64,000 bases of DNA from Chryseobacterium sp. 3008163 (GTDB lineage: Bacteria; Bacteroidota; Bacteroidia; Flavobacteriales; Weeksellaceae): the NCBI RefSeq assembly GCF_003669035.1, contig NZ_CP033070.1:1922001-1986000 (forward strand). Direction: 5' to 3'. Shown here piece by piece: positions 11,107 through 20,319 of this stretch; the first letter of the stretch is position 1; every line of letters starts with the position of its first letter. The notes under the pieces are model-generated. The model saw only the letters and a list, made by a program, of their open reading frames with translations. It had not been told where the DNA came from and did not search any database. Made by a program: the position numbers and the translations under genes.

Positions 11107-12243
11107 TTATTCTTTTTTCACTGCATCAAAATTGAAACTGACATTCAGAAAACCGAAGAGTTTCCCGTTGTCAACATTATACTTTAAAATTAGAGGCAGC
11201 CACAAATTCTTTAGAATCCTCACTCTCACATCTGCATTGGCAAAAAATTGATTGTATTTTTCGTCTTTTATCAATCCGGAAAAGATTCTTCTGAACTCAA
11301 AGTTTGGTTTAACTTCTAAAAAAGAGACTTCATTTTTCGCTATAACAGAAATATTTAAACCCAACTGAGAAGCAAATTCTTTTCTCTTATAAACAGCCAT
11401 AGAAATACTATCAGTCACTTTATAATGATTTCTAAAATCTATTTCTAAATTTGTTTTTTCAGATTTGATACCTTGTAGGTAAACCATGTTGATATTATAC
11501 TCGTCAAAAAATTTAGAATCTTTTCGAAAATTGCTTTTAAAACCAATTGTCAGCAAAGGTTGACGTTTGATGCTATCTACTTGCTTTTGAAATAAACTTG
11601 CAAAATCTGTAGATATCTGATCGTAATTTGCTGACACTAAATTTGCTATTTCTTTTGGCAGCTTATCTTTTGGAACATATCTTTTTTCTGCTAAAATTTT
11701 GTCGATTTTTTCTTTCAACTGTAAAATCTCTTCCTCACTTGGCTTAGCATCATTACGATATTTTTGAAAAGCAACCACGATGTCAGAACTCATGAAGTCA
11801 AAAAGCTTACCGGGTTCAGTCTTAGCTAAACTTGCAACAGTTGAGTCTCTTTTATTAACAATTGCCCAATCAAATCCATAATTAAAGCCTTTAAATTTAT
11901 AGTCGTTATCTAAATCTAAACCTACTTCTATCTGAAAATTTCTGCTAAACTTTTCTTTCGTGTAATTGTAATCTATTAGCAAATCATTATCTGCTTTTGA
12001 CTTTAGTGAAAATAAATTTGCTTTGAACTGTAGAGCTTTTTTATCACCCGTAATATCTTTTAATGAAGCTTGCATAAAATCTGTAAAAACATCCTTCCAG
12101 TTTCCAGATTTTGTCTCTTGTAAAAAATTGTAAAGATTTGCTGATGATAAGCTATCTTGATTTGTTTTTCCATTTTGAGCAGAAAATAATATCACATTTA
12201 GAAAAAACAAACTCAAGATAATTTTTTGTATAAAATTTTTCAT
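11107..12243 (-). CDS. Secreted, probably outer-membrane protein of unknown function
   Basis: A 378-residue protein with a signal peptide (hydrophobic 6-22, ending FSAQ). After an acidic helical segment it carries many alternating strands such as LEIDFRNHYKV, VSFLEVKPNFEFRRI and LWLPLILKYNV. It ends in FLNVSFNFDAVKKE, which suggests a beta-barrel or a lipid-facing beta sheet. I do not recognise the family. It starts 12 bases after the stop of a small unknown gene, so the two form an operon. In front of that operon is a copy of the palindrome also found before the nearby response-regulator gene. A role in the output of that two-component system is therefore inferred. Confidence 0.6.
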   Translation of the reverse strand: MKNFIQKIILSLFFLNVILFSAQNGKTNQDSLSSANLYNFLQETKSGNWKDVFTDFMQASLKDITGDKKALQFKANLFSLKSKADNDLLIDYNYTKEKFSRNFQIEVGLDLDNDYKFKGFNYGFDWAIVNKRDSTVASLAKTEPGKLFDFMSSDIVVAFQKYRNDAKPSEEEILQLKEKIDKILAEKRYVPKDKLPKEIANLVSANYDQISTDFASLFQKQVDSIKRQPLLTIGFKSNFRKDSKFFDEYNINMVYLQGIKSEKTNLEIDFRNHYKVTDSISMAVYKRKEFASQLGLNISVIAKNEVSFLEVKPNFEFRRIFSGLIKDEKYNQFFANADVRVRILKNLWLPLILKYNVDNGKLFGFLNVSFNFDAVKKE

Positions 12244-12255
12244 GATTTGTAGTTT

Positions 12256-12569
12256 TTAATTTGTATTAAATGAATATGTAACAAAATATGACTTACCTGT
12301 TCTTGTTGTCGGGTTCGGGTCTGAAGTTTTATCATAGGTAAACCCTTCTCCTCCTAATTTTATGACTGTCTTTTTGTTTTCAGATAAAGGATTGGAACCA
12401 ATAATGTACAAATCATACTCACCTTTTAAATCTGTAAAGTCATGTGAAAAAGAACCTTCTTCAGTTCCTTCCACTAAAGGCTTATCATCTCCTTTTTAAA
12501 AAGTTTAAATACAATGCCTAAGATTGACGTTCCATTTTTTACTTCGATGTTTAATTTTAATGTTTTCAT
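12256..12569 (-). CDS. Small protein of unknown function, frame broken once
   Basis: From ATG 12569 the frame runs 25 codons and stops after a five-T run (12493-12497). One added base joins it to the downstream frame and gives 104 residues. The restored product has no signal peptide. It starts MKTLKLNIEVKNG and continues FKLFKKGDDKPLVEGTEEGSF, then a strand-rich body with DLYIIGSNPLSENKKT and ends KSYFVTYSFNTN. This looks like a small immunoglobulin-like or carboxypeptidase-regulatory-like beta domain, but I cannot name it. It is the first gene of a two-gene operon with the 378-residue secreted protein and probably the direct target of the response regulator encoded at 14868-15500. Confidence 0.55.
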
Positions 12570-12597
12570 GGTTATTAGTTTTAAAAGTTTTACATCT

Positions 12598-12645
12598 CAA
12601 ATTTCCGATTTAAAAAACAGCCAATCAATTACACAAACGGGTGAT
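12598..12645 (-). promoter_or_regulatory. Response-regulator site and promoter box before the two-gene target operon
   Basis: On the minus strand ATCACCCGTTTGTGTAAT (12645-12628) is followed, after 22 bases, by GAAATTTG (12605-12598) and the start codon at 12569. The same arrangement with the same 22-base gap lies before the response-regulator gene (15520-15567). The two 18-mers agree at 16 positions. GAAATTTG resembles a poor TAnnTTTG box, as expected for an activated promoter. Confidence 0.6.
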
Positions 12646-12653
12646 TCTCATAA

Positions 12654-12684
12654 CAAAAAAACAGCACCATAAAAATGATGCTGC
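12654..12684 (-). terminator. Terminator after the histidine kinase gene
   Basis: A stem of about 7 bp (CAGCATC / GGTGCTG, one wobble) is followed on the minus strand by seven T. It lies about 22 bases after the kinase stop codon and just before the regulator site. Confidence 0.65.
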
Positions 12685-12705
12685 TTTAATATTTTTCAAA
12701 AGAGA

Positions 12706-13490
12706 TTATAAGCTAATCTTGAAGAAAATAGAAGTTCCGTTTTCTGTGGATGAAATTTCAAATTTCCCACAAGACTCTTTCATTCTGCGATCCATATTCC
12801 GGAGACCGTTTCCTGTTGCATTTTCTAATTTAAATCCTCTGCCATTGTCTGATATTTCCATAATCAAATATTTATTCTTCTGGATAAACGAAAGCTTCAG
12901 TTGATCTGCGCCACTATATTTATAAGCATTGTTTAAAGCTTCTTTGATACATAGAAACATACTACGTCTTAATTCTGTTGAGATAGGTGTTTCAGAAGTT
13001 ATTTGATCTTTATCAAAAGTCAATACAATTGGTGTTTTTTTAAAAAACCCTCGGCATAAGTTTTAGCATATTCAACGAAACTTCCGACGGTATCATTACC
13101 TGAATTTAAACTCCAAAGCATTTCACGCATAGAGATATTCATTTCTTCAGAGGTTTTTAGAAGTTCATTAATGTCGCTTATTAAATCTTCATCTTCTGCC
13201 TTCTGCATTAAAAATTCTGCCTGAAGTTTTAATGCTGAAATCCCCGCTCCAAGATCATCATGCATATCGTGAGAAATACGTTGTCTTTCTTTTTCTATCG
13301 ATTTTTGTTTCTCGAGTTCTTTTTGGAGAAGCTGGTTTTGGTATTCTGATTGCTGAAGTTGTTTTTCTTTGATGTGAAGAAGTTGTTTTCTGTTGTAAAC
13401 TATCACTACAAAAATAATAAACACCACAAAGAACATCATCACAATCGTAATCATGATATAAGTAATTTTGATCTCAGATATATTATCCAT
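12706..13490 (-). CDS. Sensor histidine kinase (NarX/LiaS-like), frame broken once
   Basis: Phosphorylates its partner response regulator in a two-component system. From the N-terminus there is one membrane span (about 9-32), a coiled coil rich in K/Q/E (35-70), and a HisKA_3 block with SHDMHDDLGAG (probable phospho-His77). A HATPase_c domain with KEALNNAYKYS (N box) and SDNGRGF / GNGLRNMDRR (G boxes) follows. The frame breaks at a seven-T run (13035-13041). One added base gives GFLKKTPIVLTFDKDQ and a whole protein of 261 residues. There is almost no periplasmic loop, so sensing may go through the 7-span neighbour whose gene overlaps the start by 8 bases. The response regulator is three genes upstream in the same operon. 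Confidence 0.85.
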
Positions 13491-14127
13491 TAATTCCCTT
13501 CTTGTACTTTAATAATGAAACAAAAAACATTGCATAAAAAACCATATTTATTATAAAGAAGAACAACTGTGAGGCAATTAAAAATTGCTCGTCAACTTTA
13601 TTAAACAGATATCTTGGAATAATTCTAAGAATAAAAAAAACGCCCCAAAACAACAATCCGCTTGAAATCCAAAATTTCGGATCATCCAAAATACTTTTTT
13701 TATCTGGCTTCATTATCTTGCCATAAAACCAGATAAGACTGTAGAAGATGTATAAAAATGAGAATGCAATACCTATAACCTGATTAATTTCTACAAAACT
13801 TTTAAAAATATAAAAAGAAAAAATTACAAAAAAAACACAAAAAATCAGGGTCGTTATTGTTTTTAAGTGTTTGGTTTGGTTTCTATTTAGATATATCAAG
13901 AAAAACACCCCACAAAACAAGATGTAAATATTATAAAGAAAGCCAAAGTTTGCCGTACTCTTAAAAAACAACTGAAAACAGTACATAACGAAGTCCAGAA
14001 AAAAACTTACCATTAAATAAATGTATAAGTATTCTTGTTGAACTTTTCCCTTCAAAACTAAAGAAAGAGAAAAGGCTGTTACAAGAAACAGAACTGATAA
14101 ATAGGCGAACTGAAATTCAGCATACAT
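13483..14127 (-). CDS. Polytopic membrane protein of unknown function in kinase operon
   Basis: The 214-residue protein has about seven hydrophobic segments (roughly 5-25, 33-52, 60-78, 85-110, 117-135, 150-170 and 180-205) with short loops. The layout resembles 7TM sensor modules that are elsewhere fused to kinases. I do not recognise a named family. Its start codon shares bases with the upstream stop (TAATG), and its end overlaps the kinase start by 8 bases, so translation is coupled on both sides. The kinase itself has only one span and almost no sensing loop, so I infer this protein could be a detached sensor subunit. Confidence 0.6.
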   Translation of the reverse strand: MYAEFQFAYLSVLFLVTAFSLSLVLKGKVQQEYLYIYLMVSFFLDFVMYCFQLFFKSTANFGFLYNIYILFCGVFFLIYLNRNQTKHLKTITTLIFCVFFVIFSFYIFKSFVEINQVIGIAFSFLYIFYSLIWFYGKIMKPDKKSILDDPKFWISSGLLFWGVFFILRIIPRYLFNKVDEQFLIASQLFFFIINMVFYAMFFVSLLKYKKGING

Positions 14128-14849
14128 TAGGGTTGCATATTTCCAATGTTAAAATAAGCTTCCGAAAGTGATGTCTCTGCATTAATTACGTGTAAGGTTG
14201 GTATCTCCAGAATAATATTTTGTCTTAACTTTCCATCAACAGGATCATTTTTAGCAGCTGCTAAAAATTTTGTAACAACGGGAAAGCTGCTATAATGTTT
14301 TTTAATATTACCACTATTAAAAGTAATATATTGAGTGTAGCTAAATTTATTTTGGTCAAAATTTCCAGAATTATACAACCTCGCAAAAGCCTCTATACAA
14401 GTTTTAGCATCTTGAGGAAGAATTTCCTTCAAATATTCTCCTTCCAGCATATATATAGTGTCTTCGGCAGAAAAAGTTATATTTTGACTGTCGTTTACTG
14501 GATGGCCGTTAAACCTGAACAATAAACTTACTCCTGCAGCACTGTACACAAAATATATATGCAGATAATCTGAAGTGTATATATTCGCATTAAAAACATT
14601 CCCTATATCATGAATCAGAAAATACTCGGGAGAGTTTAGAAGTGCAAAATCCTGCATTTTTGCAACTTCTTGTTCTGCAACTTTTTTTTCAATCTCCTCA
14701 TTTAAATCTATTTTTAATAACGAAAGAAGTTTTTCATATCTACTATTTTTTGACTTATCTCTATCCCAATTTCCGAAATCTATCTTTAAAATAAGTTCGA
14801 TAAGATGTAATTTCTTCTCTGCTGGAGTCATTTTTTGCTTTAAGCTCAT
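14127..14849 (-). CDS. Cytoplasmic protein of unknown function in kinase operon
   Basis: A 240-residue soluble protein without signal peptide or membrane span. It begins with a charged helical region (about 5-65: MTPAEKKLHLIELILKIDFGNWDRDK) and continues as a mixed alpha/beta domain. It lies 19 bases after the response-regulator stop and overlaps the next start (TAATG), so it is part of the four-gene sensory operon. I cannot assign a family. An accessory or connector role in the signalling pathway is inferred from position only. Confidence 0.55.
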   Translation of the reverse strand: MSLKQKMTPAEKKLHLIELILKIDFGNWDRDKSKNSRYEKLLSLLKIDLNEEIEKKVAEQEVAKMQDFALLNSPEYFLIHDIGNVFNANIYTSDYLHIYFVYSAAGVSLLFRFNGHPVNDSQNITFSAEDTIYMLEGEYLKEILPQDAKTCIEAFARLYNSGNFDQNKFSYTQYITFNSGNIKKHYSSFPVVTKFLAAAKNDPVDGKLRQNIILEIPTLHVINAETSLSEAYFNIGNMQP

Positions 14850-14867
14850 AATTTCTAGTTTTTAGTT

Positions 14868-15500
14868 TTAATTTTTAAAATGGTTAAATTTATTTATAGC
14901 TTCAACTTTATTATTTACGTGAAGCTTTCTGTAGATGTTTCCGACGTGTTTTTTTACGGTATCGATGCTAACAAATATTTTATCTGCAATTTCTTTGTAT
15001 AAAAGACCTTGAGATAAAAGTTCTACGATTTCGGTTTCACGTTTTGTGAGTTCTTCATAATCTTTCTCTTCAATTGTTTTTCTTTCAAAATGATTTAAAA
15101 CTCTTCTGGCAATTGAAAAACTCATCGGGGCACCGCCGTTGTACACATCTCTTATTGAAGAGAGAATCTTATCCATACTTTCTCCCTTGATAAGATATCC
15201 CATTGCACCGGCTTTTAGGGAATTAAAAATCATTTCATCATTCTCAAAGCTTGTACACATGATGAATTGAGATGTAGGCATATCTTTTTTTAACTTTCCT
15301 ATAATATCAATTCCGAGCATATCCTGAAGTTGGATATCCATCATGACTACATCTGGAGAAAGAACAGATAAATTTTTGAGAGCGGCATTTCCGTCAAAAA
15401 ACTGTGCGATCACCTTCATATCAGTCTGGTAATCGATCACTTTCTTCAACGCATTGTTGTAGTTTTTTTCGTCTTCTACTATGGCTATGGAAATGCTCAT
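14868..15500 (-). CDS. LuxR/NarL-type response regulator
   Basis: A 210-residue transcription factor. The receiver domain (about 1-120) has the acidic pocket VEDE near residues 8-11, phosphoacceptor Asp55 (VVMMDIQL), a conserved CTS near 82-84 and Lys in GYLIKGES. The C-terminal LuxR helix-turn-helix (about 143-205) reads LTKRETEIVELLSQGLLYKEIADKIFVSIDTVKKHVGNIYRKLHV, here cited only to place the domain by its key residues. I chose ATG 15500 because the receiver fold starts there, although the frame is open to a TTG at 15539. It leads the operon ending in the histidine kinase. A perfect palindrome 50 bases upstream suggests autoregulation. Confidence 0.9.
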   Translation of the reverse strand: MSISIAIVEDEKNYNNALKKVIDYQTDMKVIAQFFDGNAALKNLSVLSPDVVMMDIQLQDMLGIDIIGKLKKDMPTSQFIMCTSFENDEMIFNSLKAGAMGYLIKGESMDKILSSIRDVYNGGAPMSFSIARRVLNHFERKTIEEKDYEELTKRETEIVELLSQGLLYKEIADKIFVSIDTVKKHVGNIYRKLHVNNKVEAINKFNHFKN

Positions 15501-15519
15501 GTTTGTTATTTCTTTAAAA

Positions 15520-15567
15520 CAAATTTCGACAGAAAACAAAGCAGAAACAATTACACGTTTGTGTAAT
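15520..15567 (-). promoter_or_regulatory. Response-regulator site and promoter box before its own gene
   Basis: A perfect inverted repeat ATTACAC-GTTT-GTGTAAT lies at 15550-15567. On the minus strand it is followed after exactly 22 bases by GAAATTTG (15527-15520), with the start codon at 15500. The same module is before the operon at 12569. Together these suggest activation by the NarL-type regulator at both promoters. Confidence 0.6.
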
Positions 15568-15678
15568 AATAGAATTTTGAGTTCAGGGTTATTGGTTTGT
15601 TTTTTGTTTTTATTAAATTTAAAGAAAATTTCACAATTGGGGAATTAATTTAAATTAATAATAACAAAAATATATTGA

Positions 15679-16107
15679 ATGAAAAGAAGTATTCTAATCG
15701 CGACATCTTTTTTGGCTGTATCTTTAGTTGGCTGCAAAAAAAATGAGAGCGGAAATAAAAGAATTGTAAAAACCGAAAATTCTGAACAAACGGTTCTTGC
15801 AGACGACGGAAAAGCAGATTCTACGATTGCTTACAATGTTGATGTAAATGGAAAGAAAAGCATCAAAACAGATTATGTTTATAAAGCAACCGACGGAACT
15901 TTGGTAAAAGTTGTTTATGACTATAATCCGGAAAAGAGAACTTTGAAAGTGACTAATAACAACAAGACTTTTGTACTAGAAAAGTCTGAAGCCAAAACCA
16001 ATGAAACAACTTATGAAAAAGCTGATATGAAAGCTACGGTGAAAGGCGACAGTCTAATTATACATCAAGGTGATAACATTATTGAATTGGTAAAAACCAA
16101 AATATAA
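15679..16107 (+). CDS. Lipoprotein of unknown function
   Basis: A 142-residue protein with a lipoprotein signal peptide (LAVSLVGC, lipid-attached Cys19) followed by KKNESGNK. The mature part is mostly beta-strand, with repeats of the kind DYVYKATDGTLVKVVYDYNPEKRTLKVT. The family is not recognised. It is read divergently from the response-regulator operon across a 180-base gap and is followed by a shared terminator. It may respond to the same regulator because the palindrome at 15550 lies in the shared gap, but that is an inference. Confidence 0.65.
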   Translation: MKRSILIATSFLAVSLVGCKKNESGNKRIVKTENSEQTVLADDGKADSTIAYNVDVNGKKSIKTDYVYKATDGTLVKVVYDYNPEKRTLKVTNNNKTFVLEKSEAKTNETTYEKADMKATVKGDSLIIHQGDNIIELVKTKI

Positions 16108-16112
16108 GGCAC

Positions 16113-16147
16113 AAAAAAACCGCTCAGAAATCTGAACGGTTTTTTTT
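16113..16147. terminator. Bidirectional terminator
   Basis: A hairpin with arms AAAAAACCG(C)TCAGA and TCTGA(A)CGGTTTTTT, flanked by an A run and a T run. It serves the lipoprotein gene on the plus strand and the ankyrin gene on the minus strand. Confidence 0.85.
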
Positions 16148-16164
16148 ATATATCTGAATGAATA

Positions 16165-17073
16165 TTATTTTCCAGCTTTTCCTTCATATTTTAGCAGCAA
16201 CTGATGAATATCTTCCCGGCCAGCATTTTTGGCCCAATCTAAAGCAGTCCATCCCAAATTATCTTTGGAATTAACGTTTGCTCCCTTGTCAAGTAAAAAC
16301 TGAACAATAGATAGAGGTGCTGATTCTACACTAACCATCAAGGCGGTCCATCCTTTCTTATTTTGCTGATTAACATTTACGCCCATATCAATCAACTTTT
16401 GCATAATCTTAATTTCTTCTTTATCGGAAGGGTGTATCTCTCTCCCATTTAAACCAGCAACGCCAACCGCTGTTCCCCAATCTGCAAGCTTTAATAGGTA
16501 AGTACTTTCATCTTTTGATTTAACATCTATTTTATGGTCTAAGAGAGTAAGAATAACAGGATAGTTTCTATCTGAGATAGCATATTCTAAAAGGCTTATT
16601 CCTTTTTTATTTTCTAAATTAATATTTGCACCTGCATGAAGCAGTATATTAAGAATTTCATTATTCTGGCTAGAAACGGATCGCGTTAGAGCTGCTTCAC
16701 CTACTTCATCCTGTGCATTTATTAGCGCTCCCTTTTTAAGCAAAAACGAAACAACTTCGGGATGGTTTGATAAGGATGCATTCATCAATGCTGTTGCATA
16801 CCCATTTCCACGTACATTAATATCTGCTCCTTTATTTATAGCCTCCTCCAGTTTTTTTAAATTACCCTGTGCTGCTGCATCCAGCATTTCTCTATTGAGT
16901 GGAGATATTTTAACCTGTGCAAAAGAAATCTCTTCAGTCTTGGATACTGCATCTTCTGCTATTTTAGAATTAGTCGTTTTTTTAGAATCAGGTATTGACT
17001 GGCATGCATATAAACTTAATATTAATGCATAAAGTAGTACATTTTTTTTCTTGCAATTTGTGTTCATTCTCAT
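16165..17073 (-). CDS. Ankyrin-repeat lipoprotein
   Basis: A 302-residue protein with a hydrophobic leader ending in LSLYACQS, which fits a lipoprotein signal with Cys24. About six ankyrin repeats follow from residue 60 on, with the typical pattern G-TALM-AS---HPEVVSFLLKKGA-INAQDE and TALDWAKNAGREDIHQLLLKY. Such proteins bind other proteins in the periplasm or at the membrane. Some protect the cell from oxidants or from its own toxins, but nothing here points to a partner. ATG 17067 is an alternative start two codons later. It is a single gene between two terminators. Confidence 0.8.
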   Translation of the reverse strand: MRMNTNCKKKNVLLYALILSLYACQSIPDSKKTTNSKIAEDAVSKTEEISFAQVKISPLNREMLDAAAQGNLKKLEEAINKGADINVRGNGYATALMNASLSNHPEVVSFLLKKGALINAQDEVGEAALTRSVSSQNNEILNILLHAGANINLENKKGISLLEYAISDRNYPVILTLLDHKIDVKSKDESTYLLKLADWGTAVGVAGLNGREIHPSDKEEIKIMQKLIDMGVNVNQQNKKGWTALMVSVESAPLSIVQFLLDKGANVNSKDNLGWTALDWAKNAGREDIHQLLLKYEGKAGK

Positions 17074-17156
17074 AAGTGTGTTTTACAGTCGTAAATGTAT
17101 TAATATTTTTATAAATATGAACAATATTTCACTTAAGAAGTATTTAAGTAATAAAC

Positions 17157-17184
17157 AAAAAAACCAAGCTATTAGCTTGGTTTT
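17157..17184 (-). terminator. Terminator at the end of the ribosomal-protein block
   Basis: A perfect 11-bp stem (AAAACCAAGCT / AGCTTGGTTTT) with a 3-base loop is followed by T residues on the minus strand. It lies 25 bases after the rplQ stop. Confidence 0.85.
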
Positions 17185-17208
17185 AATTTATAAGAAAAAA
17201 GAACTTTA

Positions 17209-17730
17209 TTATTCTTCTGTTTTCTCTTCTGTAGAATCAGTTGCTTCTGCCTTAGGCTCTTCAACTTTTTCTTCTACTGCTGGAGTTGCTTCAACAGCTA
17301 CTTTTGCAGTAGAAGTAGATCTTCTACTTCTTCTTGTCGTCTTCTTCTCCTCAGCATTAGGATTATAAAGCTCATTGAAATCAACTAACTCGATCAAAGC
17401 AGTATCTGCAGCATCACCAGGTCTGAAACCAGTCTTGATGATTCTCGTATAACCACCGTTTCTTTCAGCGATTTTCGGAGCTACAGTTCTGAATAATTCA
17501 GTAACCGCTTCTTTACTTTGAAGATATGAAAAAACAATTCTTCTGTTGTGTGTAGTATCTTCTTTTGCTTTTGTTAATAGAGGCTCAACGTATACTCTTA
17601 AAGCTTTCGCTTTAGCTACAGTAGTGTTGATTCTTTTATGCTCAATCAGAGAACAAGCCATATTAGAAAGTAACGCGCTTCTGTGAGAAGCTGTTCTTCC
17701 TAAGTGATTGAATTTTTTACCGTGTCTCAT
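17209..17730 (-). CDS. rplQ: Ribosomal protein L17
   Basis: Large-subunit protein near the peptide exit tunnel. The conserved core covers about residues 1-120 ([34 protein letters not shown]). It is followed by a 50-residue tail rich in Thr, Ala, Glu and Val ([21 protein letters not shown]) that is common in Bacteroidota L17 and absent from E. coli. It is the last gene of the alpha-operon part, 6 bases after rpoA. Confidence 0.95.
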   Translation of the reverse strand: MRHGKKFNHLGRTASHRSALLSNMACSLIEHKRINTTVAKAKALRVYVEPLLTKAKEDTTHNRRIVFSYLQSKEAVTELFRTVAPKIAERNGGYTRIIKTGFRPGDAADTALIELVDFNELYNPNAEEKKTTRRSRRSTSTAKVAVEATPAVEEKVEEPKAEATDSTEEKTEE

Positions 17731-17736
17731 TATTAT

Positions 17737-18732
17737 TTAATTATCAGCGTCTAATTTATATTTTGCAACGTCGAAACCGAAGTTAAGACCTTTTGAATGC
17801 ACTAATTCTTCTAGTTCTGTCAAAGATTTTTTACCAAAATTTCTGAATTTCATCAAATCAGACTTACTGTAAGAAACTAGTTCTCCCAATGTTTCAACTT
17901 CAGCCGCTTTCAGACAGTTTAGGGCTCTTACAGAAAGATCCATATCTGCTAATTTAGACTTAAGAAGTTGTCTTGTGTGAAGAGTTTCTTCATCGTATTG
18001 GATAGATGCCTTTACAGCTTCAGTTTCTAGAGTGATTCTCTCATCAGAGAACAACATGAAGTGATAAATCAATATCTTAGAAGCTTCAGTTAAAGCATTC
18101 TGAGGGCTTATAGAACCGTCAGTTTCAATATCTAATACTAATTTTTCGTAGTCTGTTTTTTGCTCTACACGATAATTTTCAATGCTGTACTGCACTTTTT
18201 TGATCGGCGTAAAAATAGAGTCAATAGCAATAGTTCCTACAGGAGCATTGTTTGACTTGTTTTGGTCTGAAGGTACATACCCTCTTCCTTTTTCTACATT
18301 AAACGTGATTTCGAAAGTTACATCTGAGTTTAAGTTACAGATCATCAATTCTGGATTAAGAATCTCAAAACCGTTGATAGATTTACCTAAATCCCCAGCA
18401 GTAATTACAGTTTGACCGGAAACTTTAGCAACAACCTGTTCGTTAGTTTGGTTTTCTGCCGTAGCTTTTAATCTTACCTGCTTAAGGTTAAGAATAATTT
18501 CGGTAACGTCTTCAATTACTCCTGGAATCGTTGAAAATTCGTGCTCTACACCTTCTATTTTGATAGATGAAATAGCGTATCCTTCCAGAGAAGAAAGCAA
18601 CACTCTTCTCAAAGCATTACCGATTGTAAGCCCGAAACCTGGTTCTAAAGGTCTGAATTCGAATTGACCTTTAAATTCATCAGAGTTAAGTAGAATTACT
18701 TTATCGGGTTTTATGAATTGTAAAATTGCCAT
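17737..18732 (-). CDS. rpoA: RNA polymerase alpha subunit
   Basis: Scaffold subunit for RNA polymerase assembly. The 331-residue length is standard. The N-terminal dimerisation domain (about 1-235) has [24 protein letters not shown]. The C-terminal domain (about 255-320) has the helix-hairpin-helix motif [39 protein letters not shown], which binds UP elements and regulators. It lies between rpsD and rplQ, the normal order. Confidence 0.97.
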   Translation of the reverse strand: MAILQFIKPDKVILLNSDEFKGQFEFRPLEPGFGLTIGNALRRVLLSSLEGYAISSIKIEGVEHEFSTIPGVIEDVTEIILNLKQVRLKATAENQTNEQVVAKVSGQTVITAGDLGKSINGFEILNPELMICNLNSDVTFEITFNVEKGRGYVPSDQNKSNNAPVGTIAIDSIFTPIKKVQYSIENYRVEQKTDYEKLVLDIETDGSISPQNALTEASKILIYHFMLFSDERITLETEAVKASIQYDEETLHTRQLLKSKLADMDLSVRALNCLKAAEVETLGELVSYSKSDLMKFRNFGKKSLTELEELVHSKGLNFGFDVAKYKLDADN

Positions 18733-18765
18733 ATTATTGGGTTGAGCAAAAATTTGATTAAAAAA

Positions 18766-19374
18766 TTATTTAGAGTAAAGTTCGACGATAAGCTGTTCCT
18801 TGATGTCTTCCGGGATTTGGATTCTCTCAGGAGCAGATACGAAAGTACCTTGCTTTTTCTCATCGTTGAATTGTAACCACTCATAGTTTGCTTTAGAAGC
18901 TAAAGCATCTGCAACAACCTCTAGAGACTTAGATTTTTCTCTTACAGCGATTACATCACCAGCTTTTACCAAATAAGAAGGAATGTTAAGGATCTCACCA
19001 TTCACTGTGATGTGTCTGTGAGAAGTCAACTGTCTTGCACCAGCTCTGGTTTTAGCAAAACCTAATCTGTATACAACGTTATCCAATCTTGATTCGCAAA
19101 GCTGTAATAAAACTTCACCTGTTACACCTTTACTTCTGTGCGCTTTTTCGAATAAGTTAGCAAACTGTCTTTCTAAAATACCATAAGTATATTTAGCTTT
19201 TTGCTTTTCCATCAACTGGACAGCGTATTCAGATTTCTTTGCTCCTCTTCTTTTGTTAACACCATGTTGTCCTGGCGGTTGGTTTTTTCTTTTCTCGAAG
19301 TTCTTATCATCTCCGTAGATTGCAGCACCAAACTTTCTAGCAATCTTTGTTTTAGGTCCAATATATCTTGCCAT
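18766..19374 (-). CDS. rpsD: Ribosomal protein S4
   Basis: Primary 16S rRNA binder and 30S assembly protein of 202 residues. The S4 RNA-binding domain sits at about 94-155 ([35 protein letters not shown]). It lies 19 bases after rpsK and 33 before rpoA, the usual alpha-operon order. In E. coli S4 represses this operon; whether that holds here cannot be seen. Confidence 0.97.
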   Translation of the reverse strand: MARYIGPKTKIARKFGAAIYGDDKNFEKRKNQPPGQHGVNKRRGAKKSEYAVQLMEKQKAKYTYGILERQFANLFEKAHRSKGVTGEVLLQLCESRLDNVVYRLGFAKTRAGARQLTSHRHITVNGEILNIPSYLVKAGDVIAVREKSKSLEVVADALASKANYEWLQFNDEKKQGTFVSAPERIQIPEDIKEQLIVELYSK

Positions 19375-19393
19375 AATGGGTAAATTCTAAAAA

Positions 19394-19783
19394 TTAAACT
19401 CTTCTTCTTTTTGGTGGTCTACATCCATTGTGTGGCATAGGAGTAACGTCAATAATTTCGCTAACCTCGATACCTGAATTGTGAATTGTTCTGATAGCAG
19501 ATTCTCTACCTGCACCAGGACCTTTCACATACACCTTTACTCTTCTTAAACCAGCCTCGTGAGCTACGTTTGAGCAATTTTCTGCTGCCATTTGAGCAGC
19601 AAAAGGAGTGTTCTTTTTAGAACCTCTGAACCCCATTTTACCGGCAGATGCCCAAGAGATAACTTCTCCGTTTTTATTTGTTAAAGAAATGATGATGTTA
19701 TTGAAAGAAGCTTGAATATGCGCTTCACCAATAGCCTCAACTTTTACTTTTCTTTTTTTAACTACTTTACTTTGTTTTGCCAT
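19394..19783 (-). CDS. rpsK: Ribosomal protein S11
   Basis: Platform protein of the 30S subunit, 129 residues. It has the core [17 protein letters not shown] and the very conserved tail [18 protein letters not shown]. It lies 12 bases after rpsM. Length and ends are standard. Confidence 0.97.
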   Translation of the reverse strand: MAKQSKVVKKRKVKVEAIGEAHIQASFNNIIISLTNKNGEVISWASAGKMGFRGSKKNTPFAAQMAAENCSNVAHEAGLRRVKVYVKGPGAGRESAIRTIHNSGIEVSEIIDVTPMPHNGCRPPKRRRV

Positions 19784-19795
19784 AATTCCTAACGA

Positions 19796-20173
19796 TTATT
19801 TACTTGCTTTTTTCTTGTTAGCAACTGTTTTTCTCTTTCCTTTACGGGTTCTCGAGTTGTTTTTCGTTCTCTGGCCTCTTAAAGGTAGTCCTAGTCTGTG
19901 ACGTATTCCTCGTTGGCATCCTATGTCCATTAATCGCTTAATGTTCAATTGCACTTCAGATCTAAGCTCACCTTCTACTTTAATGTTTTCAGTGATGTAA
20001 TTTCTGATTGCAGCCAATTCATCGTCATTCCATTCGTTGACTTTCTTGTCTTCGCTGATACCGGCAGCTTTAAGGATTTCAGAAGAAGTACTTCTTCCTA
20101 CCCCATAGATGTAAGTTAAACCGATAACACCTCTTTTGTTTTTTGGTAAATCAATACCTGAAATTCTCGCCAT
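19796..20173 (-). CDS. rpsM: Ribosomal protein S13
   Basis: Head protein of the 30S subunit that contacts the P-site tRNA and S19, 125 residues. The N-terminal [25 protein letters not shown] helix-two-turn-helix region and the basic tail [24 protein letters not shown] are typical. It starts 3 bases after the rpmJ stop. Confidence 0.97.
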   Translation of the reverse strand: MARISGIDLPKNKRGVIGLTYIYGVGRSTSSEILKAAGISEDKKVNEWNDDELAAIRNYITENIKVEGELRSEVQLNIKRLMDIGCQRGIRHRLGLPLRGQRTKNNSRTRKGKRKTVANKKKASK

Positions 20174-20176
20174 AAT

Positions 20177-20293
20177 TTAGCCTTGTCTTTGTTTAAATTT
20201 TGGGTTCTTCTTGTTGATTACAAATAGAACGCCTTTTCTGCGAACGATCTTGCAATCAGCACTTCTTTTTTTAATTGATGCTCTAACTTTCAT
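20177..20293 (-). CDS. rpmJ: Ribosomal protein L36
   Basis: A 38-residue protein, [21 protein letters not shown] then [17 protein letters not shown]. It has the family pattern but keeps only one of the usual zinc-binding cysteines (Cys14), so it is the zinc-free type seen in many Bacteroidota. It is short and easily missed. It lies 3 bases before rpsM and 165 bases after infA, with two hairpins in that gap. Confidence 0.93.
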   Translation of the reverse strand: MKVRASIKKRSADCKIVRRKGVLFVINKKNPKFKQRQG

Positions 20294-20319
20294 TTGATAT
20301 ATATAATCTTTTAAAAAGG

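Noticed and set aside
12706..13490. Kinase core and ATPase as two separate proteins (a split kinase)
   Set aside because: The join lies at a seven-T run and one added base gives a normal uninterrupted kinase, in line with the other breaks.
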